From contig OW386293.2 in NCBI GenBank assembly GCA_936432065.2, positions 48,145,923-48,209,922 on the forward strand: 64,000 nt of DNA. Direction: 5' to 3'. Origin of the DNA: Rutpela maculata. Taxonomy: Eukaryota; Arthropoda; Insecta; Coleoptera; Cerambycidae. Of the stretch, positions 10,936 through 22,682 are shown one piece after another (position 1 is the stretch's first letter; each line of letters opens with the position of its first letter). A model generated the notes under the pieces. It saw nothing but the letters and a program-made list of their open reading frames with translations. It did not search any database and was not told where the DNA came from. The position numbers and the translations under genes are program-made.

Positions 10936-12379
10936 AATGGTTTTTATTTTCTTGCTAGTTAACAATTTATCAGAAAGTTTTTTGTCTATTTTTATTCAAT
11001 GCTTAGATTTAGTTCAGGACTTCTTATTGCACTTGTTACCACACCAAAACCAAAAACAAACTAAAATAATAAAATCGCGGCAGAAAGAATTCCTTAATCA
11101 CCTTTTTTGATGCTATCATAAAGTTGTTTAGGGCAAACGCTCTGCTCTTTTCCCACTAATATTTTCGTTAGTGTTTTCTAACTGTGATTAAAATATATCT
11201 TTTTTATTTAAATATGTAGGTATATTATTTGCCTACATATAATAAAACAAGAATAGCAATAGGCTATGTTTTGATTCTAACATGTGTTAAATAAAATGGA
11301 CATTTCGGACAGAACGCTTTGGTTATGCAGACAAAATTAATGTTTTGAATCTAGTTTTTGTCAATTTCCACGGTATACTTGATACGAGTATTTTCTCGAT
11401 TTTTGAATTATTATTCACAAAAGAATTTTCATGTTTATGTATACGGTTGTTTTTGTTATTTTTTTCTATCTAAAAAAAAATATAAACACATTCGGCGATT
11501 ATTAATAACAAATTGTTTATTAAATAAACAAATAAATTCACAACAAAAAAAATTCTTTTTTCCACCTTTTGGATAATTGCAAATAATAAATTTAGGAATA
11601 AAATTTTTTCTTAATAACATGTTTAAATAATGAAAAAAGACAAAAGTGATTATAAACAATTAAAAACAATTTTTAAGAATTTTTTTTAATCATAATATTC
11701 TATAACAAATAAAATGGCAGAAAAATATTTTTCAAAAATACATAATTTATATATTTGTTTATAAAATTTGTTTTAAACAAGTAGCAATAAAAATTTTAAG
11801 TTTATGTAATCTTATAGTATTTTTGAATATAAAAACAGTAAGAGTAATTAAAATTAATAAAAAAAAATTTTTTCCATCGGGATATTGTTCCTTTAAGTGT
11901 TTAAATAATAACATAATTTTTATGAATTTTAAAATTAATATTTAATAACAAAAAATATTTTTACTTGTTTCGGACGGTTCCAGAGCATCGTAACGCCTTA
12001 GTGTTCGCTGCGCGGAGCTCTATTTTCAACATTAAATTAAAATCATTAATAATCTCGTTAATAATAGATGTAGAGTTTCGGGAGTCGGGACTTTTTTATT
12101 GGGAATTTCTTCCTCCTTAAGAATCTTTCTTTCTTTAAAATTTTTAATAGTTTTCGAGTTATTTGCAAAAAACGCTATTTTTTCAATTTTCATTAGTTTA
12201 TAACTTTTGCAATTATTTATGTGCGGGTTTAAAACTTTTGCACATTTTTCTAGACGTCATTCCGAATCCAATGCAATCAAGGTAGGTGCATGACGTCAGA
12301 TGCACCATGCAGGGAGACCGACTAGAAATATAAATTCAAATAACCATCATAAAAATATATGTGTTCATTAATAAAAAAA
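10936..12379. other. AT-rich interval, no gene recognised
   Basis: Very AT-rich, especially 11160-11970. Only short ORFs without motifs. The one structured site is the CRE-containing palindrome at 12285-12306. Confidence 0.5.
12285..12306. promoter_or_regulatory. Palindrome with central CRE (TGACGTCA)
   Basis: GGTGCA-TGACGTCA-GA-TGCACC is a near-perfect palindrome around a consensus cAMP-response element. A second GACGTCA occurs at 12253. Whether any factor uses it is unknown; no promoter is visible nearby. Confidence 0.4.
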
Positions 12380-12835
12380 CCACTGCCTAAAAAATCACTA
12401 CTTCCACATCTAGATTTTCCTGCCCAAGCCTTTTACAGCAAAAAAATGTCGATACTATATTTGCAATCCACTGTGTAAAAATAATTGTTCATAGAACTTT
12501 GATAATATGATATTTGAAATGGTCTATCCCAAAAACCCATAAAACAATGTGCAACATGGTAGTGGAGGTAGTAGAGGGGGAAGCTGTTGGCAAAAAATTT
12601 AGAGGCTCTTGTACACATAAATCATAATTTTATTTTTTTATTCCCTTTAATAATGTGGTAGAGGTGGTGGCGAGTGCCAAAAAAGTATTCAGGCCTTTTG
12701 TTCCTTTATACATACTAAATCACAATTTTATCTTTTTATTCCCTTTCATAATCACCTTCAATAATTTGAGCAAAAAAATTTTTTTTACGATTACTATACT
12801 TCAACTCCACTACGTGGATGTGTAAGTAATAAGTA
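12380..12835 (-). mobile_element. Helentron/HINE-like repeat, partial copy 2
   Basis: Reverse orientation. AAACCACTGCCTAAAAAATC leads into CACTACTTCCACATCTAG, then GTGGTAGAGGTGGTGG blocks, ending at the hairpin-like CCACTACGTGGATGTG near 12830. The microsatellite part is deleted. Confidence 0.65.
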
Positions 12836-12989
12836 TTCCGCAGTTATGACGTTCTCTTTTGCACGTCCAAATAGAATAAAACGATTCAAGTTAGCCCATC
12901 TAAATTGTGTTTTTAGAGACCATGTAGGCTTAACAGGGAACCAAGACAGATCACGTCATGCAGTTAGGTGCACCATACAGTAAAGGGAA

Positions 12990-13660
12990 CCTGACTTAAA
13001 AAACCGCTTCCTAAAGAATCACTATTTCAACATCCAAGTCTTTTACAAAGAGAAAAAGTTGATACTGTATTTGCAGTCCATTATGTGGAAATAACTGATC
13101 ATAGAACTTTAATAATATAATATTTGCAATCGTCTACCACAAAAGCCCATAAAACAAAATGCCATATCGACAGTGGGGATGATAGTGGGGGGTATAGCTC
13201 ATGCAAAAAAAAATTAGGCCTTTGGTACTTATACACACACAAAATCACAATTTTATTTTTTTTTCGTCCTTTAATAATGGGGTAGGGATGGTAATGGGGG
13301 TGATAGTGGAAGTGGCTGATGTCAAAAAAATTTTGACTAGGTACTTGGCTTCTCGTACATACACTAAATCCCAATTTTATAAACTCTCGCTTGCTTTGCC
13401 TATTTATCCCCCCATCCCAAACTTCAACGGAATAAGATCAAAACATAATCTATTTCCAGATCTCGTTATAATACACAGGTGTCCCAAATTTTGAGTTAAC
13501 ATCATAAACGGTTCCAGAGTAATCGTGCGCACAAAAAAAATTACAGACAGATTTTTTTTGCTCAAACTTAAAATACCTTTCGTGGCATTCCAAGCCTGTT
13601 TAAAAAAACATTTTTTTTACCTTTATTATACGTTCACTCCACTATGTGGATGTGGAAGTA
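12990..13660 (-). mobile_element. Helentron/HINE-like repeat, copy 3
   Basis: Same family and orientation as the preceding copy, 155 bp away. It ends with CCACTATGTGGATGTGGAAG near 13640-13660. The flank 13665-13850 is repeated beside another copy at 18345-18515. Confidence 0.7.
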
Positions 13661-13664
13661 GTAC

Positions 13665-13850
13665 CAGCTTATAGTGATTATGGACAATGCCTATCTATCC
13701 TTATAATATGTAAAACATCATTCTGCATAATAATAATTATTGTTTAATGACCGATATTTCTCCATGAAAATTTTAGTACCAAAATTATAATAATTAAGTA
13801 TAGTATTATTAAATACTGAATGCAAAAAAACACAATCCTAATTTAGGGTC
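13665..13850 (+). repeat. Direct repeat unit (with 18345-18515)
   Basis: Shares ATGGACAATGCCTATCTATC, CATTCTGCATAAT and GATATTTCTCCATGAAAA blocks, in the same order and orientation, with 18345-18515. Both lie immediately after the end of a Helentron-like copy, so the pair was duplicated as a unit or the family extends further than its hairpin. Confidence 0.7.
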
Positions 13851-13924
13851 AGATGCTACTATACGTCGGACAAATGGTAGAAAGTATTAGCGTAGAAAAG
13901 TAGCGTATAAGTGTAGAAAAAAAG

Positions 13925-14600
13925 TATTAGCGATTTTTTTATAAAAAAAAACTAGTAAGATGTTCTTAATCAGCACCTTTAGAAACCCATTTGTACAAGA
14001 TTACATCGTAGTGAATTCAAAGATGTTTGAGACAGGGGCCGTCAAAAAAACTATTTTTTCAACTAAAAATAATTTTTATCTGTAAAACGGATTCTCAAAT
14101 GAAACAAGGTATTCTACATTTTTTATTCAGAATAATGTATTATAAAAGTATGAATTGATTTTACAACAAAATAATTGTTTATTTAATAAGACAAAAATTA
14201 AAAAGTAAAATAAATAAAAAATAAATAAATAAATTAATTAATTAATTCATTAAATTAAATTAATTGCCCAATAGCATTTGTTTTCATGGTTTACTCAGGT
14301 TTTTATTGAACATTATTTGTTAGAAAAATGGTAGGTATAGTAGGTAGAATTTTTGCCTTATTAAATAAATAATTATTTTGTTGTAAAATCAATTCATACT
14401 TTTACAACACATTATTCTGAACAAAAATGAAGAATACATTTTTTTCATTTGAGAATCCGTTTTATAGATAAAAATTACTGTTTTTGACGGCCCCTATCTC
14501 CAACATCTTTGAACCCACTATGATGAAATTTTGTACAAAGGGGTTCCCAAAGGTGCTGATTAAGAATATCTTACTAGTTCTTTTCTGAAAAAATCGCTAA
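13925..14600. mobile_element. Foldback element
   Basis: Arms 13925-14190 and 14345-14600 are inverted. AAAACTAGTAAGATGTTCTT and AGATGTTTGAGACAGGGGCC on the left match their complements near 14570 and 14500. The loop is AAATTAAT-rich. No ORF. Confidence 0.75.
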
Positions 14601-14807
14601 TATATATTTTTTGAAAATCGACCTCCTCTTTCCATTCTAGAATCGAACGCCTCCGTCTAAAATTAAATGTGGTTACGTCTAAAGACTTACTCTATAGGTA
14701 TATAGTCACCATTAAAATTTCAAAATATTCGGATATCAAATGAGCGAGATATGAGGGTGGCTCCATGAAAAGTGCGACACACTGTATATGTACCTTTTTG
14801 TCAGAGC

Positions 14808-15710
14808 ATAAAATTCCCTAGTATAATGGTCATAATAAAAAAACGGCACATTTGATAGTTAAATTATTATTATTATTATAAGTAATACAATATAAATAAT
14901 TAGTTTTAAGTTAAAAATTTAGTTTAATAGGTTTTCTTAGTTTAATGTAATACTGCTATAGTAATAATATTTTTTCCTAATGCATATGGGAGGTCGAAGA
15001 TAGTTTAGGCTAACCTTTTCCTTTTGTGTGTAAATTCTTTTGTACACAATAAACGTTCATTTATTTATTTATTTTATTTACTTAAAATTGTACCGGCCGC
15101 CAAATTATCAAAAATGAGGTACAGAGACGCTTGTCATTTTTTTTATACTCTCCTCAGTCATTTAAAATGAAATTAAAAATCTGAAAAAGCACACATCATC
15201 TGTAGGTTCCAGAAAACATTTTTGAGGTTTTCGGGTCGTGATATAATCTTATAGAAATATATTTTTAACCATCAATTTATAAAAATAAAAATTTTTACTC
15301 ACGTAACGGGGTCATAAAATTATGAACAATCCAAAAAAAATCCACGAATTTACTAGCTGATAAGTTTATGCATTCTTCAATTAACAAATAGAGCTTTTGA
15401 TATGAAATTGGAACTGGCAGAATTTTTATTTTCACATGAAAAATAGTTACAATGATGTTAAAAAATTGTTTACATTTCGGTGAGCACGTGGTCATACGCT
15501 TCAAGCGATCTGTTTTATATTTATTGCCGTACGCCCCGCTGAGTTAAGCGGGTGCCTTTTCTCTGGTACCTTTCTACATTCAACTTAAATACATCTTACA
15601 ATACAGCCCAATAAAACAATCAAAGCGTCTCAAGTGTCAAAAGAATTATTGAAATTATTGGCCTGTTTGAAGCACGATGGAGTTATATGACAGTATAGTA
15701 CCTCACGGTA
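14808..15710. repeat. Dispersed repeat, copy B, with insertion
   Basis: Collinear with 9366-9805 but interrupted at about 15045-15570 by a segment beginning CACAATAAACG followed by an ATTT-rich stretch. The inserted segment has no recognisable coding. Confidence 0.65.
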
Positions 15711-16194
15711 GGAAGAAATATACCAATATGCACCAAAAAATTATATTTTGTAAACTAGTGCCTAAAGATTTATAAAAGAAACTACGGAAATAGCAACAAG
15801 AAAATATGGGGACAAGATAAATCGAGAAATATATGTATATCATATTTTTGATGATGTATCTATTTTATTGATTCCAAAAAATATATGTTGTGATAATATG
15901 ATATAGTAGTTAAAGATTGTACTAAAGACATGCAGTGAGTGTGTCAGAACAATGTGATATGAAAAGATAAAAATATATTCATTTTTTATTTTAATGTTCC
16001 CATTATCAAATGTCTTTTTCAATTCTCTAATAAGGGTGTAGCTATTATATCTAATGCACATTTTTTCGAATTTAAATCGGCCCAGCCGTTCAAAAGATAT
16101 AAATTCTTTTCGAAATATTGGTATTTTTGATTACCCCTAATGGTGGAGTCAAATTAAGCATCAAAATAGGTGAATAAGGAATTATCTGGCTGCA

Positions 16195-18020
16195 GCAGTC
16201 TTATTGTTTGAATTTGTTGCCAGTATATATAACAGAAAGTGTATGTGAAGTTTTGCATTAAATCGGTCCATTGCTGGTAAAATTTTAACAATTTATTTTT
16301 AAACAGTGAAATTTTCTGCTATTTTCTTTATTATCTCCGGTCCTAGAAATCGTATCGCAATAATAAAAAGAGCCATTTGTTCGCAATAAAATTTTAAATA
16401 AGGCTAGGCCTATGAAACACTTTCTGATAATTTGTTAATTTATAAAAAAATAATAATCACCAAAAAATTGCCTTTTTTGGTTATTTAAGAAATATAACGT
16501 AATAATGAATCAATTTATTTTTAAAAATGTAGGTTTTTAAATGTATTTTACAATGGTATTAAGAAAGAAAATCTTCATTTAAACTATTTTTTTGAAATTT
16601 GTTTATAATTTTCAAAATTATAGTTATAAACAACTTCAAATAATCCTGTGGATTTTTTATAAAACTGAAAACGCAAACGAATTACGAAAATAGATGAAAC
16701 ATTTAACATTTTCCTAAAAAAATAATTATCTACTTGCATTTGGAGCTAGGATACGTCAGTTTTTGTAACTAAGTCGCTTATAAATAAACAAATTAATATT
16801 TCTTCTTAAAATTGAGCCCTGTTATTCTTTCAATACCTATATTTTTGTCTCATCTAGTTGAAAACAAACCAGAAGCACAATGTTTAAAAGATAATGTATA
16901 GAGGCCCGAAAGTCGGGCCTTTGGAACTTATGTTAGAGATCCGATAATTGTCAATTAGCTCTAAACGGTATATTACTGTTTTACAAATTAGACTTTAATA
17001 TTTTAGACGATAGCACTTTTTACCAGGATGCGGACGTCTAGGGTTCAACTCCTGACCGCGAATATTGTTTTTTTTTTATTGTATCGGTGATATTAAAAAT
17101 TTTACAAAGCTGTGTCCATGGACATAAGGATATTCGTTCAGATTAGATTAATTCCTCCTTTTCGCGACAAAAATTAAGAAAAGAACCGCTCTATTCAATG
17201 TTATTTCAAAAATTGTAATTTTAGATTATTTTCAAATATCAGAGACAAAGATGTAAGCTTTAAAAAACAACCACTCCAAATTTCAAAAAGAAATAGTTTT
17301 TTGGTTTATTTATAAGTGACTTTAATGCAAAAACTGACGTATCTCGACTCTCGACCTCAAATGCAAGCAGACCATTATTTTTTTTTTTAAGAAATGCTAT
17401 ATATTTCACGTATTTTCATAATTCGTTTGCCGCTTTTAGTTTGATAAAAAAGATCACAGGGTTATTTGAATTTATTTACAACTACAATTTTGAAAATCAT
17501 AAACAAATTTCAAATAAACGGTTTAAATGAAGATATAATTTTTTCTTAATACCATTGCAAAAAACATACAAAAATCTACATTTTGAAAAAAAAACATTTT
17601 CTCCTACGAGTCGATGCCCTTAAGCAGTAAGCGATGGAAATTTCGAATTTATTATTGACTTTTAGCCGTTTGAAAACATATTTTGGGTTAAAATTTCGCA
17701 CGAGAGTTTAGTTCAATAAAATAAAATTGATTCATTATTACGTTGTTTCTTAAATAGCCAAAAAAAGTACTTTTTTGTGATTTTTATTTATTTATTTTTA
17801 AATTAACAAATTATCAGAAAGATTTTTCATAGACCTAGTCCTATTCAAAACTCAATGCCCTATTTTTATTTTTGTGGCACGATTGCTAGGATCAGAGATA
17901 ATAAGGATAATAGCAGAAAATTTCACTGTTGAAAAATAAATTTTTAAAATTATACAAGAAACAAAACTGCCTATAGCACTTGTACATAAAACAAATTGAA
18001 ACAATAAAATAGCTACAGTT
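16195..18020. mobile_element. Large foldback element
   Basis: Arms of roughly 600-700 bp: left 16195-16800, right 17315-18020. Inverted matches include ACGTAATAATGAATCAATTT, ACCATTGYAAAA-type and ACTGACGTATC blocks. The spacer (16800-17315) holds a strong hairpin GGCCCGAAAGTCGGGCC at 16903-16919 followed by TTT, and a tRNA-B-box-like GGTTCAACTCC near 17043 followed by a long T run. No ORF. Confidence 0.7.
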
Positions 18021-18059
18021 CCATTCAAAATTTATAAGCGATTTAATGCTAAAGACTAA

Positions 18060-18345
18060 TATTTTATACCCTAAAACCCAATTTTATCGACTCTACAACA
18101 ACCCTTCAATGGAATAAGATCAACGCATAATCTATTTCCAGATCCCGTTGTAATACACAAGTATACAAAATTTTGAGTCAACATCATGAACGGTTCGAAT
18201 CGTTTGCACAAAAACAAATTGCAGACGGAATTTTTTTCGTTCAAGCTGAAAATATCGATGTTTCATGACATTCTAAGCCTATTTAAAAAAAAAAACATGT
18301 TTTTTTACTGTTACTATCCACTAAACTACGGGGATGTGGAAGTCG
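18060..18345 (-). mobile_element. Helentron/HINE-like repeat, partial copy
   Basis: Carries CCCTTCAATGGAATAAGATC, CATAATCTATTTCCAGATC and the conserved AACGGTTCG and TTTCATGACATTCTAAGCC blocks, ending near GGGGATGTGGAAGTC. The G/C-rich half is missing. Confidence 0.65.
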
Positions 18346-18515
18346 TCATGGACAATGCCTATCTATCTTATAATAGGTACGTAAAACGTCATTCTGCATA
18401 ATTATTGTTTAATGTCCCGATATTTCTCCATGAAAATTTTAGCACCAAAATTAATAAAAATGAGGAATATTATTGAATCATGAATGCAAAAAACCACAAA
18501 CCTAATTTAGGGACA

Positions 18516-19292
<777 letters not shown>

Positions 19293-19478
19293 TATTTCTC
19301 GGAAATCACCCGTTCTTATGACTGCGGGTTGTGACAGTTTTATTTCTAATGTAAAAACCTTCAATTTGGTATAGGTCACATTGCTGCACTAAAAATATCG
19401 ACCAAAAATGCTAATTCCGACGGACTAAATTAGTTTTTGGCATTTACGATCATTTCGATTTTATTTTTTTACCATGAC

Positions 19479-21287
19479 TTTGATTGATTGATTGATTGAT
19501 TAATTGATTGATTTACCAGCGTGCGGTAGGCATCGCTGCCACTCGCAGTTATACAGCTGGGCCTGCTACGTCCACGCTGGGTTGGACTAAGGTCATGCTT
19601 GTTGCCAGCAGCGAGTGCCACATGGCGCATGGTAGAGGAATGTGGGATGGGAGGTGTAGGTATGTGTGTTCTGGACTTCTGCCTATTCTGAGTCTTCTTG
19701 TGGTAGAGTTGCGATTTCTTTATGGTGTTAATTTTTTGGTCCTGATCCTCTCAGTTGTTGTTCTCCATTGTAGTATAGTCTCCCCGTCTTTGGTTTGTTG
19801 ATGTTCGGTGCTAGCGCCTTCTTCAGTGGAGGATTGCCTTTCCTCCTAATAGTGTTGATGTTTTATTTCGCTGTTTTCGTCTTGTTGTTTTGCAAGTAGT
19901 TGGACGATGTTCCTTTCTGTTCCTCTTAAAAACTTCTTCTGTTGACTTTTGTTATTGATACGTTTTTGACTCCATTTGTCATCGTTGGACGTTGTGGTGT
20001 ATTGTTGTTTCCTTTACGTCTTTTCTATTCTTTTATTTCCCATTTTCCGCAAAGAATTTCGAGGTCTGTATTGACTTCTGCTGTGCTTTTTGCTTTAACG
20101 TATTTGATCCTTTTATTACCTCTCTACCTACTAGACTGGTTTGTCGTTTGCTCCACGTGTTTTTTATTGTTAAGTCGGACATGTGTGCTTGATTTTTCAG
20201 CTCGTGTCCATTTTCGTAAACCATGTGTGGAGGTTTTCCAATGATGCTTTTATTTTCCTCCATCTGGTCGTTTTTTCCTATATATGCGTTGAAGTCTCCT
20301 AATATTATAATCGGCATTTTTCTTTTTTTGTTTGAAAGAAAAATTGTATCACATGAATTTCCATTATCCGTTTATGCGATGTAAAAAATTCAGTTTTGGT
20401 ATGGTCAACTAGTAAACTAATAGAACGCCACTGACCAGTAAATAAAGTAAAGTAAAAATTAAATATTATTAAGAAATTATTGACTTGTAAGAAAACGTGT
20501 TTATTTAATACAAGTTAAAAATGCACTTATTTGATCCCTTAATTCTTGATAGAGTTTCTGCAGGTATACGATGTTGAACCCACTTGAGAGTCTATTATTG
20601 CCTTGCCATAAATTATCGTAACAGCGTTCGACATTTTCAAGGGTAGTCTCAGAGTTTTTAAGAAAGACGTTTGAATCAGCCTCTCAGCAGTTTACTACAG
20701 CATTTATAATGCAAAAAATATGCAACGCCACAAAACACTCTTTTTAATAAATACAAATTAAATATGAAGTTAAACACTACTCACATTATTGTGATGTATT
20801 ATTCCTCAAACCTATCACTCACTTAACACCTTAATTTTATAACTTATACACTTTATATTTAGCTAGGGTTTGGACCTAAAACACTGCAATGGTTTTATGC
20901 GGCAGACACTTGTTAGTCATTAAGATATAAATGACTTGGATAAATAAACTTGGGTGGCAAATAGGTACTTTAAAGATGAGAATATACTTAGTTTATTTAT
21001 ATTCCTCTTATTTATTGCCTGGTCCTTTAAGCTTGTTTCTTTATGCATAGCACTGCACTGGTCGGTTCTGCCACTAAATAACTCTGCATTTGTTATAATA
21101 TTAATTCTATTTCATTTTTGTTCTTTTGTTATGATATATCGATTTGCGCGGAATCCTATAGGCTACAAATTCACCTACTTTTTTATCAAATTTAGCGGAT
21201 TATTAGTCGATGTTTGTCGTGTTTTAATGGGAACGTTTTTCGAATGCGTCCGCTCGCTCGGAAAGCACAATTCGAACCTCAGTTTTC
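19479..21287 (-). mobile_element. RTE-type non-LTR retrotransposon remnant
   Basis: Flanked by a perfect 15-bp target duplication TTTTTTTACCATGAC (19464-19478 and 21288-21302). On the minus strand the 3' end is a (CAAT)n tail, read on + as TGATTGATTGATT at 19479-19513. An endonuclease fragment lies at 20317-20030. Tail and endonuclease type suggest the RTE clade. Heavily deleted: no reverse transcriptase domain is left. Confidence 0.75.
20030..20317 (-). pseudogene. LINE endonuclease fragment (RTE-like)
   Basis: Reads PIIILGDFNAYIGKND, the GDFNA catalytic block of apurinic-type LINE endonucleases, followed by IIGKPPHMVYENGHELKNQA, which fits RTE endonucleases. The reading then decays into lysine/glutamine-rich sequence. 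N-terminal endonuclease motifs and reverse transcriptase are absent. Confidence 0.7.
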
Positions 21288-21699
21288 TTTTTTTACCATG
21301 ACCTCAATAAATATTAGAAATGCGATAAATATGCATAGATGTCAATGGAAGACAATTCGAACATTTATTGTAGTTTAGCTTTTCCTATTTTTGGCAAAAT
21401 TATTTTATTTTATAAGAAGTGTTGTTAATCTTTTTCCATGGCCTCCTCACAAATATATTAAATTTTTCGAAAATTATTCACTTTTTCTAGAGACAAATGA
21501 TATACCGTTGGATATATCGTTGGATAGTTAATTTAAGTTGTGATCGAATAATTAAATAACTTACAGTTGTGTTCCATTTAAAAAAATACAAGTTATCTCT
21601 ATATCTCGAAAACTGAGATATGCATAATTTCCTTCTTATCAGCAACGGATTCTACTCAAAAAAGTGCCTCAAGAATGTGTTACTCGATTTTCAATTCGA

Positions 21700-22060
21700 C
21701 ACTTGGCGAAGGGCAAACCGCGAAGGAAATCTGGTGTACACTCAGAAAGAAATCCGAGGAAATCTTCGTAAGTCCCAGGAAATCTTAGAAAAACCGAGGA
21801 AATCCAAAGAAATCTTTTGCTTTTCGGATTTCTCCCGCCCGCTCGTCAAACATTTTTTTGAAAAAAATTCGAGGCAATCTTAAAGAAATCCGAAGGAAAT
21901 CCCAGGAAATTTTAAGGAAATCCGAAGAAGAAATCTTAGGAAATCTCAGGAAATATTTTGCTTTTCGGATTTCTCCCCCCCGCTGCTCTTCAAAATTTTT
22001 TTTTGAAATCTTAAGGAAATCTGAGGAAATTTGGAGGAAATCTGTGTAATCTTCGTCTGA
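21700..22060 (+). repeat. Imperfect short-period repeat GAAATCYKAGGAAATC
   Basis: A stretch rich in GAAATC/GGAAATC at 11-15 bp spacing with two copies of TTTTGCTTTTCGGATTTCTC (21817 and 21957). This makes a tandem, low-complexity segment in the tail of mariner copy 2 that is absent from copy 1. Confidence 0.7.
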
Positions 22061-22682
22061 TGTACAAAATTTTGGACGCGGTTGACCCTCGACACTTGGT
22101 ATAGAAGTCATCCAAAAATGTCAATTTTCCAAAAATGTCAATTTTCCAAAAATGCTCTGCAGCTCGGTAGTCGAAAAAGATAGACGATCGCGGTTTTCGC
22201 CATTGTTTGTTTCTCGAAAATCCAGCCCAGGATATCCATTAGGGTGGCCCATCTTTTTCGAAATCGAAATTTTTTATTTCTCTGCAAATGGTTCCATTTG
22301 AAGAAAAAACAGTCCCCTCAAAATATTATTGAGGCAAATTGAAGACAAGGGGTGCCGCAGAATGCATTATTATGCAATAATAAAAGTAAATGGAATTATT
22401 TACATTCTTTGGTTAATGCATTGTTTTTTTTTTTTAATCAGCAACATTTATCTTTAGAATGACTAATCAAGTCATACAAATATCAAAGACATTATCTGTT
22501 GTGACTATGACGTGTCATACTACTGTAAATTCGTAGTCTAAGAAAACTAGACTAGAAGTTTTTGAAATAAAACTCTCGTTTTATCATTGTGTATTTTATT
22601 ATGAAACGTTTTTTTCATACATAGTACCAAATATTATCCTAAATCTACAAGACATATAGTAATAAAAACAATATTTTTTGCA

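Noticed and set aside
17030..17075. tRNA gene suggested by GGTTCAACTCC and a T run
   Set aside because: No credible acceptor, D or anticodon arm, and the T stem mismatches at two of five pairs.
19508..20244. Plus-strand ORFs with hydrophobic segments
   Set aside because: Shadows of the minus-strand RTE-type LINE remnant.
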